Below, in pieces: positions 18,518-27,262 of a stretch of DNA of 52,141 nt. The position numbers and the translations under genes were made by a program. Source of the DNA: JAIEPT01 sp038217425 (GTDB taxonomy: Bacteria > Planctomycetota > Planctomycetia > Gemmatales > Gemmataceae). The notes beneath the pieces are model-generated. The model did no database searches. It saw only the letters and a program-made list of their open reading frames with translations, and was not told the DNA's origin. The stretch's first letter is position 1, and the number at the start of each line of letters is the position of its first letter. The stretch is taken from assembly GCA_038217425.1 (NCBI GenBank), contig JBBQPM010000025.1:1-52141 (forward strand). Direction: 5' to 3'.

Positions 18518-19201
18518 TTATCGTTTGTGATTCGCGTGAATGATATCCAGCGCGAACTGACTGCTGTGGCGCACCAGGGAATCGTTGTCGCTGAGGGCGC
18601 TCCGCTGCAGTGCGTTCATCGCCCGCGGCGAGCCGATCATGCCCAGAGCGCGGGCCGCCGATTCGCGGACGCCGGCATTGGTGTCGTTGGTCAGTGTCGC
18701 GGTCAGCGGATCGACGGCGCTGACGTTCTTGGCGCGGCCCAATTCCAGGGCGGCGGATTTGCGCCCCGCATCATCTCCGCTCGAAAGCTTCTCCAGAAGC
18801 GCCGTCGTGCCGTTCGGAGCTGCACTGAACGAACTGGCGCGAACGATCGGCGTCGGCAGCGCTTGCGGCGGCTCGGAATACGTCGGCGTAATCTGCGGTT
18901 GCGGCGTCGGCGGCGACCACTGCGGAACCGGCGCGGAATAGCTTGGCACGACGACCGAGGGCGCAGGCCGAACGATCACGGTCGGCGGCGCCTCGACATA
19001 GAGCGGTTCGGGTTGCACCAGAACCACGGGCGGCGGTCCGTAGAACGCGGGCCGATCTTGATAATGGAAATGCGGATACGCGTACGGCCGATACACAGGC
19101 CCGCGATATCCGAATCCGAAGCTGACATACCCCCCGGCCTGCGCCGCCTGGGCACTCCCCCATAAAAGTAGTGCCGTCAAACTCATTCGCCATGCATTCA
19201 T
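18518..19201 (-). CDS. Secreted HEAT-repeat protein with Pro/Tyr-rich linker
   Basis: The frame is open from 19273, but the ATG at 19201 follows AAGGAGGA by 6 bases and starts a normal signal peptide (MNAWRMSLTALLLWGSAQA, cut near AQAGG), giving 227 residues. After the signal comes a Tyr/Gly/Pro-rich region (GFGYRGPVYRPYAYPHFH), then a Pro/Val-rich linker (about 50-120). The C-terminal half is made of HEAT-type helical repeats (LELGRAKNVSAVDPLTATLT and ARALGMIGSPRAMNALQRSA). Such repeats bind other proteins. The export signal puts it in the periplasm or at the cell surface. It is transcribed away from the WD40 gene at 19558. The role is unknown. Confidence 0.8.
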   Translation of the reverse strand: MNAWRMSLTALLLWGSAQAAQAGGYVSFGFGYRGPVYRPYAYPHFHYQDRPAFYGPPPVVLVQPEPLYVEAPPTVIVRPAPSVVVPSYSAPVPQWSPPTPQPQITPTYSEPPQALPTPIVRASSFSAAPNGTTALLEKLSSGDDAGRKSAALELGRAKNVSAVDPLTATLTNDTNAGVRESAARALGMIGSPRAMNALQRSALSDNDSLVRHSSQFALDIIHANHKR

Positions 19202-19342
19202 CGCAATCCTCCTTGATCGAACTCCCCACCACCCCGGGCGCGGCGAGTATGCCATCGCGGCGGCGTTCGTCAAGAGTACTTTTCACAAACTGCGAGCCGA
19301 ATGGAGTGCGCAACGGATTTTGGGCACCCGGCCGGGCTGACA

Positions 19343-19422
19343 CGGCGAGCCAGGTTGCGTAAGCGCCTGGAGAATAGCAGTTCATCCGGCTACTCCAGGC
19401 GCTTACGCGACCTGGCTCGCCG
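19343..19422. repeat. Long inverted repeat with 30-base arms
   Basis: The arms 19343-19372 and 19393-19422 are complementary at 29 of 30 positions, the exception being a G-T pair, around a 20-base loop. The arm contains GCCAGGTTGCGTAAGCGCC. It lies in the 356-bp divergent gap between the HEAT-repeat gene and the WD40 gene, not at a gene end, so simple termination does not explain it. A degenerate relative is at 39847-39915. Confidence 0.8.
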
Positions 19423-19483
19423 GAATCCATTGGCGCACCCGTCGAAGGGGTTCCTCCCCCACCTCATTCTATCGCGCCGAGCG

Positions 19484-19513
19484 TTGCATTCTCCCTGCCC
19501 CTGATGGTACAAT
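19484..19513 (+). promoter_or_regulatory. Possible sigma70-type promoter for the WD40 gene
   Basis: TTGCAT at 19484-19489 and TACAAT at 19508-19513 are 18 bases apart, and the start codon follows 45 bases later. Judged by eye only. Confidence 0.45.
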
Positions 19514-19557
19514 CGACGCCGCGGAGGCTTCGAACCATGTCCTAACCCGCGAATGCC

Positions 19558-22128
19558 ATGCAACGAATGCTCCCGATCGGCTGCGTCCTCTTGCTCGCGT
19601 TCCCCGTGCCCGCGCAGCCGCCGGAGCCGTTGCCGACGCACGCGCTGAATCGCATCGGCTCGTCGCGGCTACGTCCCAAGGGCGCGGTACATCATGTCTA
19701 CTTCTCGCGCGATGGTACTCGCCTCGCTACCGATACGTATTTAACCTTCACACTCTGGGACACGACGACCGGCGCGCGGGTGGCGAATCATCCCGCGCGC
19801 GGAATCTCGCGATTGGTCTGCAACAATTCTCTCCTGCTCGTGCGGAATAGCGCCAACGGCGCCACCGAAATCTTCGATCGCGCCAGTGGTAAGAGAATCG
19901 CGGAAATTGACTACTTTCATGTCGTCGTGAATGCCGACGAAACCCGGCTCATGATTGTCGAAGACCGGGAGTTGAAATTGCTCAGCCTCCCGGATCTCAA
20001 GCCGCTGCCGAGCGTCAAGCTGCCGGCGGTGCCGGCGTGGAATGGGGTCAGCGTCTCTCCGCGCGGGAACTACTTCATGCATTGGGGGTCCGACAACGAC
20101 GACAAGCTCTGGCTGCAAGTTCATGATCTCCGCACGCAGAAAAGGACGGGGCGCTGGAGACTTGCCGCTTCCACGCTTCCGTGCTTCTCCGAAGATGAAT
20201 CGCTAATCCTGGGCCGAACGGGCGAATCCGAGAGCGAATCGATCCTGCTTTGGCGGCGCGAGGACGGCAAACTGCTGCGCGAATGGACCGTCGACTCGGT
20301 CGACGCCGTCTGCGATCTTTACTTTACTTCCGACCTGAAATACGCCTACTACATTGACGCGCCTCGCATCGAAATGGGAGACTTTACCACCATCGGCCCG
20401 ACGCGAAAATTGATGCGCCGCGAACTCGCGACCGGGAAAGAGGAGTTTGTCGCCGACCTCACCGGCGCCGTCGCCTGGGGATCGATCCTCGCCGTCGATC
20501 GCAAGGAGGAGACGCTCGCCGTGGCCAACAAGGAACGTCCGACGCGCATTCGCCTCTGGAATCTGCGCACGGGCAAGGAGATTCTGCCCCCCGGCGAAAA
20601 CGAACGCGACCTGTTCCAGGCGCACCTCAGTCACGACGGCAAACATTTGGCCTGCCATCATCCCAAACAAGTCGACGTTCGCGATCCGCTCACGGGGAAG
20701 TTGCAGTTCACCATCTCCGCCAAAAAACACAGCGGCCGAGGCGTGATGTTCCCCGACCGCCCGATCCTCGCGGTTTCCGAGGGTGAGGCCGCCGATTACC
20801 CCTACAGGCCGGCGACGAATCTCACCCATCGCTTCTACGATCTCAACACGCAGAAATTACTCGGCGCGGTCAAAGAACAAGACCCCGACGAAGATCGCTT
20901 CTGCTTCCTCGCCGGCAAGAAAGAGTGCGCCATCGTGGGAAGAGAGTCTCTCCGTTGGTGGTGCCCCGACCAGAAAAAGATCACCTCCTCGACCAAATTT
21001 GGGAAAGAGAACGCTTCGATTCACGAGTTTGCCGCCCAGGGGAACGTGCTGTGCGTCGTCTACGATAAGAAGTTCGAGTTTCTCGATCTCAAAACGAAGG
21101 CCGTCATTGCGCGGCATCCGAGCAAAGGGAACGTTTTCAACGTCGCGATCGCGCCGGACCAACGCATGGCTGCCCTGCAAATCGGCGGCGGCAAGGTTTT
21201 GCTGGCTTCCATCGACCCCAAGTCGAAATTAAGGCTCCTCGCCGAACTCGGCAGAGAAGTTTTCACATTCAAATTCTCTCCCGACAGCCAAAAACTGGCG
21301 GCGATCGTCGGGATGCCCTTCGAGGAGGCGCCCCCCGTTCTCGTCGTCATCGATCTTGCGTCGGGCAGCATCGACACGGTGGAGGCGCTCTCGTTCGCGC
21401 AACTACCCACCGCCCTCCGCTTCTCGCCCGATGGCCGAAATCTGCTCGCCTACGGCCAGCGCAGCGTGTCGATTTACGAATGGCCCAGCCAACTCTTGCG
21501 CCTGCGCCTCGAAGGCCACGTCGGCGAAATTCAGAACCTGCACTATTTTCCGGACGGGAAACGCCTCGTTACGCAGGCCAACGATGCGACCGCCGTCGTC
21601 TGGGATTTGCTGCGCACGAAGGAACTGTCGGCATCGCCGCAGACCGCGGACGAAATCTGGAAGGATCTCGCGAGCATCGACGGCGAGCGCGGGCATCGCG
21701 CCGTCTGCCGCGGCATCCACGCCGGCGCCGACTTCGCGAAATTTCTGGACAAGCAACTGAACCTCGTCTGCCCAGTCGATACGGCACAGATCGGCCGATG
21801 GATCGCGGATCTGAGCGACGCCCAATTCACGAAACGAACGGCCGCCCAGAAGGAACTGGAACGGCTGAAGGAGTTGGCGCTGCCCGGCCTGCGCGGCGCC
21901 AAGGGACTTTCGATGGAGGCGAGCCGTCGCGTCCAGCGCCTGATCCTGGCCCTCGCGGAACGCCGATACGATCCCGAAACGTTGCGCCTGCGCCGGGCCA
22001 TCGAGGTGCTCGAATACAGCCCCACGCCGCAGGCACGCGAAATTCTCAAACGCCTGGCCACGGGCAACCCGGACGCCTTGTTGACGCACGAGGCCCGCCT
22101 GGCACTGCAGCGGCGGAAATCTTCGTAG
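19558..22128 (+). CDS. Secreted WD40-like beta-propeller protein
   Basis: The 856-residue protein starts with a signal peptide (RMLPIGCVLLLAFPVPAQ). It is mostly built of WD40/YVTN-like blades with recurring patterns such as VYFSRDGTRLATD, TLWDTTTG, AHLSHDGKHLACHHP, FKFSPDSQKLAAI and LRFSPDGRNLLAYG. The blade VHYFPDGKRLV...VWDLLRTKEL type appears at about residue 660. The last 150 residues are helical (LSDAQFTKRTAAQKELERLK and ALAERRYDPETLRLRRAIEVLE), a tail that often follows propellers in planctomycete proteins. Such proteins are probably scaffolds in the periplasm, but no function is known. The next gene is another WD40-like protein, 89 bases downstream. Confidence 0.85.
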   Translation: MQRMLPIGCVLLLAFPVPAQPPEPLPTHALNRIGSSRLRPKGAVHHVYFSRDGTRLATDTYLTFTLWDTTTGARVANHPARGISRLVCNNSLLLVRNSANGATEIFDRASGKRIAEIDYFHVVVNADETRLMIVEDRELKLLSLPDLKPLPSVKLPAVPAWNGVSVSPRGNYFMHWGSDNDDKLWLQVHDLRTQKRTGRWRLAASTLPCFSEDESLILGRTGESESESILLWRREDGKLLREWTVDSVDAVCDLYFTSDLKYAYYIDAPRIEMGDFTTIGPTRKLMRRELATGKEEFVADLTGAVAWGSILAVDRKEETLAVANKERPTRIRLWNLRTGKEILPPGENERDLFQAHLSHDGKHLACHHPKQVDVRDPLTGKLQFTISAKKHSGRGVMFPDRPILAVSEGEAADYPYRPATNLTHRFYDLNTQKLLGAVKEQDPDEDRFCFLAGKKECAIVGRESLRWWCPDQKKITSSTKFGKENASIHEFAAQGNVLCVVYDKKFEFLDLKTKAVIARHPSKGNVFNVAIAPDQRMAALQIGGGKVLLASIDPKSKLRLLAELGREVFTFKFSPDSQKLAAIVGMPFEEAPPVLVVIDLASGSIDTVEALSFAQLPTALRFSPDGRNLLAYGQRSVSIYEWPSQLLRLRLEGHVGEIQNLHYFPDGKRLVTQANDATAVVWDLLRTKELSASPQTADEIWKDLASIDGERGHRAVCRGIHAGADFAKFLDKQLNLVCPVDTAQIGRWIADLSDAQFTKRTAAQKELERLKELALPGLRGAKGLSMEASRRVQRLILALAERRYDPETLRLRRAIEVLEYSPTPQAREILKRLATGNPDALLTHEARLALQRRKSS

Positions 22129-22152
22129 GTTACTTTCACTTCCCGAATTCCC

Positions 22153-22182
22153 TTGACGCCGACGCTTCCAGCATCGCAAAAT
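22153..22182 (+). promoter_or_regulatory. Possible promoter for the second WD40-like gene
   Basis: TTGACG at 22153-22158 and CAAAAT at 22177-22182 are separated by 18 bases, with the ATG 35 bases after. The -35 is good and the -10 is weak. Confidence 0.4.
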
Positions 22183-22217
22183 GGAAACTCGCCTCATGTC
22201 TTCGGAGTTCCAGATCC

Positions 22218-23630
22218 ATGTTCAAATCCAGTCGTCTCGTGATCCTCTGCCTCGCGGTGCCGGGCTTTCTCCTGGCTCAGGACAAGAAGGAGCCGAATGT
22301 TCTCCCGGCTCCGAAGTTTCTCTGGGAAACCAAGGGGAACTTGCAAATCACCCAGATCGCACTTTCGCCCGACGGCAAGACCGTCGCCTACGGCCGGCAT
22401 GAGATGCTGCCGATGGAGTTCAAGTCGGGCGTGGTGCTGTGTGATGCCCGGGACGGCAAAGAGCTGCACTCTCTGAGCGCCAGATACACGGACAAGAACG
22501 CGCAGGGGTTCGGCTTCGTGCCCCCCGACATGATCGTGGCCCTGGCGTTCTCGGCCGACGGCAAATCGATCGCCGCGGTCAGTGCCGGATTCCCGGGCGG
22601 AGCCGCCAGCCTCCGCGTCTGGGACGTCGCCACCGGCAAGCCGCTCAAGCAAATGACCGTAAGTGCCACATACGGACAGTCCGTCGCCTTTTTGCCGGAT
22701 GCCAACAAGGTCCTCATCGGCGGCGTCGCCCAGCAAGGCATCTACCTCAAAATCCTCGACCTCGTCAAGGGAACCGGGACCGACCTCACAACCGACCTCC
22801 GCACCAAACTCGGCAAAAGCATCAACGCCCAGTCGCTCTTGACCGCCTGCTGCCTGGCGCCCGACGGGCACACCGTCCTGCTTGGGGTCGGCGAACTTAA
22901 CAAGTCCGCGTTGCACCTGTTCGACCTCAAGACCAAGAAGGTCGAAGCCAACGTCGTTCCGCTCGGTGCGATGAGGCCTTTCACCCAGGTCGCCATTTCC
23001 GCCGACCTTCAAACCGTGGCCCTGGTGCGACAGACCGGAGGCGGCGGGGGCTTTGGCGTGGGAATTGGCAACGTTCCGCCCAAAGTCGGGCCCGGCGGTC
23101 CCGGACCAAACGTCACCGGCCCGCCCACCGCAGCCGTCGAAATCTGGGATCGCACCGCCAAGAAGAAACGGCACCAGATCGACTTCCCTGCGGGCGAGAA
23201 CGCGTTCTTCGCGTCTCTGCCGGCGCCGATCCAGTTCACCGCCGACTCGCGTTATCTCGTCACCGCCGGCAAGACCAAGGGTCACGTCGCGATTTACGAC
23301 GTGATGACGGGCAAGCTGGCGGCCGAGCATGACACGGGACTGCCGGCGCTCACGCGCGTGGCGTTGGCGGGGAATGTGTTGATGACCGGTACGTATCAGG
23401 CGAGCGCGATCTTCGGCGGCGGCTTCGTTCCCGCAGCGCCAGCGCCGGGGACCCTGAAGCCGCTGCCTCCTGGAATCCAGCCGCCGCCCCCGGGCGCGCA
23501 ACCGCCGCAGGGAGGGCCTGTGTTCGGCGGCTTCGGTATGCCGAACATACAGGCGACGCTCAAGATCTGGGAATGGTCGGCGCCAAGCGGTTCCACCCGA
23601 CCGGCGCCGTCGCAGAGTCCTGAGAAGTAA
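22218..23630 (+). CDS. Secreted WD40-like protein with Pro/Gly-rich tail
   Basis: The long open frame runs from 21480, but that upstream part overlaps the previous gene in another frame. The ATG at 22218 begins a clear signal peptide (MFKSSRLVILCLAVPGFLLA, then Q), with GGAG 10 bases upstream. The 470-residue product has propeller-type blades (IALSPDGKTVAYGR, ALAFSADGKSIAAVS, RVWDVATGKPLKQM, CLAPDGHTVLLGVG, FTADSRYLVTAGKTKG). Gly/Pro-rich insertions occur at about residues 275-310 and a long Pro-rich stretch at about 410-445 (PPGIQPPPPGAQPPQGGP). It is probably a periplasmic scaffold; the binding partner is unknown. It may be a distant duplicate of the gene before it. Confidence 0.82.
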   Translation: MFKSSRLVILCLAVPGFLLAQDKKEPNVLPAPKFLWETKGNLQITQIALSPDGKTVAYGRHEMLPMEFKSGVVLCDARDGKELHSLSARYTDKNAQGFGFVPPDMIVALAFSADGKSIAAVSAGFPGGAASLRVWDVATGKPLKQMTVSATYGQSVAFLPDANKVLIGGVAQQGIYLKILDLVKGTGTDLTTDLRTKLGKSINAQSLLTACCLAPDGHTVLLGVGELNKSALHLFDLKTKKVEANVVPLGAMRPFTQVAISADLQTVALVRQTGGGGGFGVGIGNVPPKVGPGGPGPNVTGPPTAAVEIWDRTAKKKRHQIDFPAGENAFFASLPAPIQFTADSRYLVTAGKTKGHVAIYDVMTGKLAAEHDTGLPALTRVALAGNVLMTGTYQASAIFGGGFVPAAPAPGTLKPLPPGIQPPPPGAQPPQGGPVFGGFGMPNIQATLKIWEWSAPSGSTRPAPSQSPEK

Positions 23631-23640
23631 GTCCTGATCT

Positions 23641-23680
23641 TCGTTTAGCGCTCGTTCGGCTCCTCGCGAGCGCTAAACGA
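23641..23680. terminator. Bidirectional terminator-like hairpin (TCGTTTAGCGCTCG family)
   Basis: TCGTTTAGCGCTCG (23641-23654) pairs perfectly with CGAGCGCTAAACGA (23667-23680). It lies between the converging WD40 and HEAT-repeat genes, 10 bases after one stop and 6 before the other. Related sequences occur at 28606, 47530 and 51812. Confidence 0.7.
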
Positions 23681-23686
23681 ATTCGT

Positions 23687-26600
23687 TCACGCTGCCGAGT
23701 CCGCGGGCGCCTCGGGTTTCGGTTCCTGGAGTTCGGTCAGGGTGCGAAGCAGATGTTGCAGCGCACGCAAGATCTCCGGGTGGTCCTCTTCTTTTTCCTG
23801 CTGCTCGATGTCCGCGAAAAATGCCAGGCCGGCGGCGCCCATGCCCGCGATGATGCCGGCGGCGGCCTGACGCAACGCGTGCCGGGGGTTTACCAGGCCC
23901 TGACGCACCGCAGTCTGTGCCAGCTCGTGCTCGGGATAATGTCGTAAGATGGGCCCCGCTGCCAACAGCCGTAAGCGCGGCTGCTCGTCCTCCAGAAACG
24001 GTTCGAGTTCCGCAGCGAGCGCACGGCTCGGGGGCGCCGACTGCAGCGCCAGCACGCAGTTGAGCCGAACTTCGGGACTGGAATCGTGCAACCCCGCCAT
24101 GAGCGGCGCCAACGCTTCCTCCGGCAACGGATTCAACCGGCCGATCGCGAACGCGACGTTGGCGCGGACCTGCGACTCGGGATCGTTCAGCGCTTCGAGC
24201 AACCCCGGCGCCGCCTCCGGAGGGACGACCGTTGCGTTGTGCCATGCTGCCGACGCGATCATGCGCAGGTCGGGGTGATCCTCCTGAAGCGCGGCGAGAA
24301 AGGCCGCCGGCGCTTCGGGGGGCTGAATCAATACCAACGCCCGCAGCGCCGCCTCGCGTACCGTCACCTCTTGCGTCTGGGCCGCACGGACCAGCGCGGG
24401 ACCTGCGGGAACCGCCTCGTCGCCGAGCCGACCCAGGAGGCTGGCGGATTCGGCGCGGACCCAGCCGTTGTCGTCTTCCTCCAACAACTTCGTCAAATAG
24501 GCGACGAGTTGGGCGTCGGATCCGGAACACGCGGCAAGGGCGTGGGCGGCTTCCATCTTGACGTCGTCGCTGGCGTCGCCCAGGGCGTGCAGCAGTCCGG
24601 CGCGAATCTCCTTGTCGTCGGGTTTGCATTTGCGCAGCGCCTTGGCGGCGGCGATGCGGACCTCGGCGACCTCGTCGCGCAGCGCCAGACCCAGGCGGGT
24701 CAGCGTCGCGGGTTGCTGCGGCGCCAGCTCCGCCAGCGCTGTTGCCGCTTGCGCACGCACGCCCGGGTCGTCGTCGAGACACGTTTTTTGCAGAGCCGGC
24801 AGTGAGGCCAGCGCAGATTCGCCGAGCTTGCCGAGGGCTTCGACGCCGTGGTAGCGGACCTGGATGTTGGCATGGCTGAGGGAGCGAATGAGCGCGGGGA
24901 CGGCTTGCTTGGCGGCATCGCCCATTTCGCCCAGCGCCTCGGCCGCCAGGGCTCGCACCCAGGTGTCGGGGTCGCTGAGTGCGGCGAGGAGGGGCGCGAC
25001 GGCGGCGGCGGCGGCGCCTTTGCCGATCTTGCCCAGCGCCTTGACCGCCTTGGCGCGGACGCGGTCGTTCGAATCCTTGAGCGCCTTGGCGAGTGCGGGG
25101 GCGATGTTCTCCGCCGCCGGGCCGATGTTGCCGATCGCCTCCGCCACGCGGGCGCGCACCAGGGCGTCGGGGCTGGACAACCCCTCGGCCAGGTCGCCGG
25201 TCATTTCGTGATCGAGGGATTCCGCCTTGCCCAGGGCTGCCGCCGCCTGATTGCGGACTTCTTCGTCGCGATCCTGGAGCAATTCGACCAGTTCGGGCAA
25301 GCTGGTGGCGGACGCGGCGCCGAGCTTGCCGAGCGCTTCGGCGGCGGCGGCGCGAACCTGCGGACTGGGATCCTTGAGCAGACGGATGAGTCCGCTGAGG
25401 TCCACGTCTTTCGCGCCGATGCGTCCAAAGGCGCGGGCCGTGTGACAGCGGACTTCGTCCTCGAGATCGGTAAAGAGCGGCAAGAGGCTGGAGACGGCCG
25501 ACTTCGCCGGGGGCCCGATTTTTTCGAGATCCTCCAGCGCCGCGAGTCGCACCGAGGGAGCCGGATCCTCCAGCGCGAACGTGAGGGCGCCGATGATTTG
25601 GCTCTTGGCGTCGGGCGTGCTCACCATGTGCCGGGAGCGCCACCAGCGACGCAGCCAGCTGCTCGACGCGCGTCTCGTGGCGATGGGTCGCGTGTGATCT
25701 TCGCTCCAGTAGATTTGCCCGAGCGCTTCGATGCGCGCCCGGCGCAGATGCTCCGTCGCTTCCGCCTTCAGGCCCAAAAGCGCGGGCAACGCTTCCAGGG
25801 CGCCAAGTTCCCCCAGCGTCGCGACGGCGAGCAGGCGAATCGTTTCGTCGGGATCGCGCAGCCCATTGAGCAACCAGGGGACGGTGTCGGGCCCAATCTC
25901 GGCGACAATCTGCGGCATCTCCTTGCGCTGTTCGGGCGTCAGTTTCGTGTTCTGCAGCGATGCCAGGAGCGGACGCAAGGCGCGGATGCCGTAGTGCGGC
26001 AAGGCGTATCGTGCGCGATCGTGGATCGGTTGATGCGGACTGAAGAAATCCTCAATGGTCTCGGCCAGCAGCCGGCCTTGACGCAGCGCCGCGAAGATGC
26101 GTTCCAGGAGCACGAACATCACGAACGACTTGAAGCCCGAGAGCAGCAACGTGGCCGGCAACGCCGTCGCGGTGATGTGCGACAATCGCACGAGCCGTTC
26201 CTTGTTGGCGACGTCGAGCAGATCGACGAGTCGGTAGATATTGAGGATGCCGAAGACGAGGAAGTCGGGGAAGTTGGCGGTCGCATGGTCGAGGCGGTAC
26301 CAGTTTCGGCCGATGCTGCGGTAGAGTCCGAGGTTGAGCAGCGCGAAACCGCCGAGAACGCCGACGGCGGCGCCGATGAGCAGGAAGAAGGTGGCGCGGT
26401 GCCCGTAACGGGCGAGGTCGGCGGCGAGGCGTTGTCCCTTGAGCGGGCTGTGCAGCGCCTTGTAGCCCCGTTCCACTTCAACTTGTTCCTTGTCGAGATA
26501 CACGTATGCCAAACTCGCCGACATGCCCAGGATCATCGTCCCCGTCCCCAGGAGGACGGCGAGCGCCGGCAGCGTCTCGACTGCGTAAAGTCCCAGGACG

Positions 26601-26842
26601 ATGGCCCCGACGACGAGGACGAAGAAAACGAAGGCGTTCGCCCAGGCGACCGTCATGCGCCAGAAGCGGAAGCCGGCGTGGACCGCGCTGCGGAGCACAT
26701 AACTGACGAAGCCCAGCGCGATCGACAGCACGCCGGAGGCGAACAAAAGCCCGCAAGCGACGGCGAGGATGCCGAAGCTCGCCAGGATGTAGATCGAGGA
26801 GAGATCGGGACTTGCCTCGAAGATTTGCGCGAACAAAGCCAT
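23687..26842 (-). CDS. Large HEAT-repeat protein with N-terminal membrane domain
   Basis: This 1051-residue protein has about four to six membrane helices in the first 260 residues (ASFGILAVACGLLFASGVL, AFVFFVLVVGAIVLGLYAV and ATFFLLIGAAVGVLGGFALL among them). The remaining ~760 residues are an almost unbroken run of HEAT/Armadillo repeats. Repeats follow a pattern such as DPSPQVRAAAAEALGKLG, DEEVRNQAAAALGK and DSNDRVRAKAVKALGKIG. This gives a long curved solenoid, probably cytoplasmic and anchored in the membrane, suited to holding other proteins. PBS-lyase-like HEAT proteins are enriched in planctomycetes, but an anchored protein of this length is notable. No enzymatic motif was seen. The gene is divergent from the TolC-type gene, 420 bases away. 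Confidence 0.85.
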   Translation of the reverse strand: MALFAQIFEASPDLSSIYILASFGILAVACGLLFASGVLSIALGFVSYVLRSAVHAGFRFWRMTVAWANAFVFFVLVVGAIVLGLYAVETLPALAVLLGTGTMILGMSASLAYVYLDKEQVEVERGYKALHSPLKGQRLAADLARYGHRATFFLLIGAAVGVLGGFALLNLGLYRSIGRNWYRLDHATANFPDFLVFGILNIYRLVDLLDVANKERLVRLSHITATALPATLLLSGFKSFVMFVLLERIFAALRQGRLLAETIEDFFSPHQPIHDRARYALPHYGIRALRPLLASLQNTKLTPEQRKEMPQIVAEIGPDTVPWLLNGLRDPDETIRLLAVATLGELGALEALPALLGLKAEATEHLRRARIEALGQIYWSEDHTRPIATRRASSSWLRRWWRSRHMVSTPDAKSQIIGALTFALEDPAPSVRLAALEDLEKIGPPAKSAVSSLLPLFTDLEDEVRCHTARAFGRIGAKDVDLSGLIRLLKDPSPQVRAAAAEALGKLGAASATSLPELVELLQDRDEEVRNQAAAALGKAESLDHEMTGDLAEGLSSPDALVRARVAEAIGNIGPAAENIAPALAKALKDSNDRVRAKAVKALGKIGKGAAAAAVAPLLAALSDPDTWVRALAAEALGEMGDAAKQAVPALIRSLSHANIQVRYHGVEALGKLGESALASLPALQKTCLDDDPGVRAQAATALAELAPQQPATLTRLGLALRDEVAEVRIAAAKALRKCKPDDKEIRAGLLHALGDASDDVKMEAAHALAACSGSDAQLVAYLTKLLEEDDNGWVRAESASLLGRLGDEAVPAGPALVRAAQTQEVTVREAALRALVLIQPPEAPAAFLAALQEDHPDLRMIASAAWHNATVVPPEAAPGLLEALNDPESQVRANVAFAIGRLNPLPEEALAPLMAGLHDSSPEVRLNCVLALQSAPPSRALAAELEPFLEDEQPRLRLLAAGPILRHYPEHELAQTAVRQGLVNPRHALRQAAAGIIAGMGAAGLAFFADIEQQEKEEDHPEILRALQHLLRTLTELQEPKPEAPADSAA

Positions 26843-27262
26843 GGACGGTGCTCCGTAGGAAGAGTCTACGTCGTCATTTTACGCCCGGCGGGATCGGTTT
26901 CTTCGCGGCGGATTTCGAAATCTCGCTTTCATCGGGCTTGCGAAGGCGCGGGCTGCGTGATAAATTGCTATTACCTCTGCGGTGTTCGTGATCAAACGAT
27001 ATCTTTTGGCGAACCTATGTAGTACCCGCCGGGGGCCGAATTAATATTTGCCTGGTGCTTGCAAGCCCACCTGTTGGAATGGGATCCAAAACCCAGTCAT
27101 GAGGCCTCCACTTTTCACTGCGGGTTCTCAAAAGCGTCTGAAACGGCACAGGTGGAGGTTTTTTTACGCGCCCAGCTTCCCCCGTTTCCCACTTGCCGAC
27201 TTCACCCGCACATTCCGCGTTTCCAGTAAACTCCAGCGCCAGTCCGGGCCGATTCTAAAGGC
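26843..27262. other. 420-bp gene-free divergent region
   Basis: Both flanking genes start here and point outward. The region is less GC-rich around 26930-27040 (for example GTGATAAATTGCTATTACC), which suits a promoter area. No convincing -35/-10 pair, hairpin or riboswitch was recognised. Confidence 0.6.

Noticed and set aside
23673..25643. A 656-codon minus-strand frame inside the HEAT-repeat gene
   Set aside because: It overlaps the real HEAT-repeat frame in another phase and reads as Arg/Gly/Ser-rich noise.
24848..27022. A 724-codon open frame on the plus strand across the HEAT-repeat gene
   Set aside because: It is antisense to a clear HEAT-repeat protein, has Gly/Arg/Ala-rich composition without domains, and depends on the repetitive codon use of the real gene.
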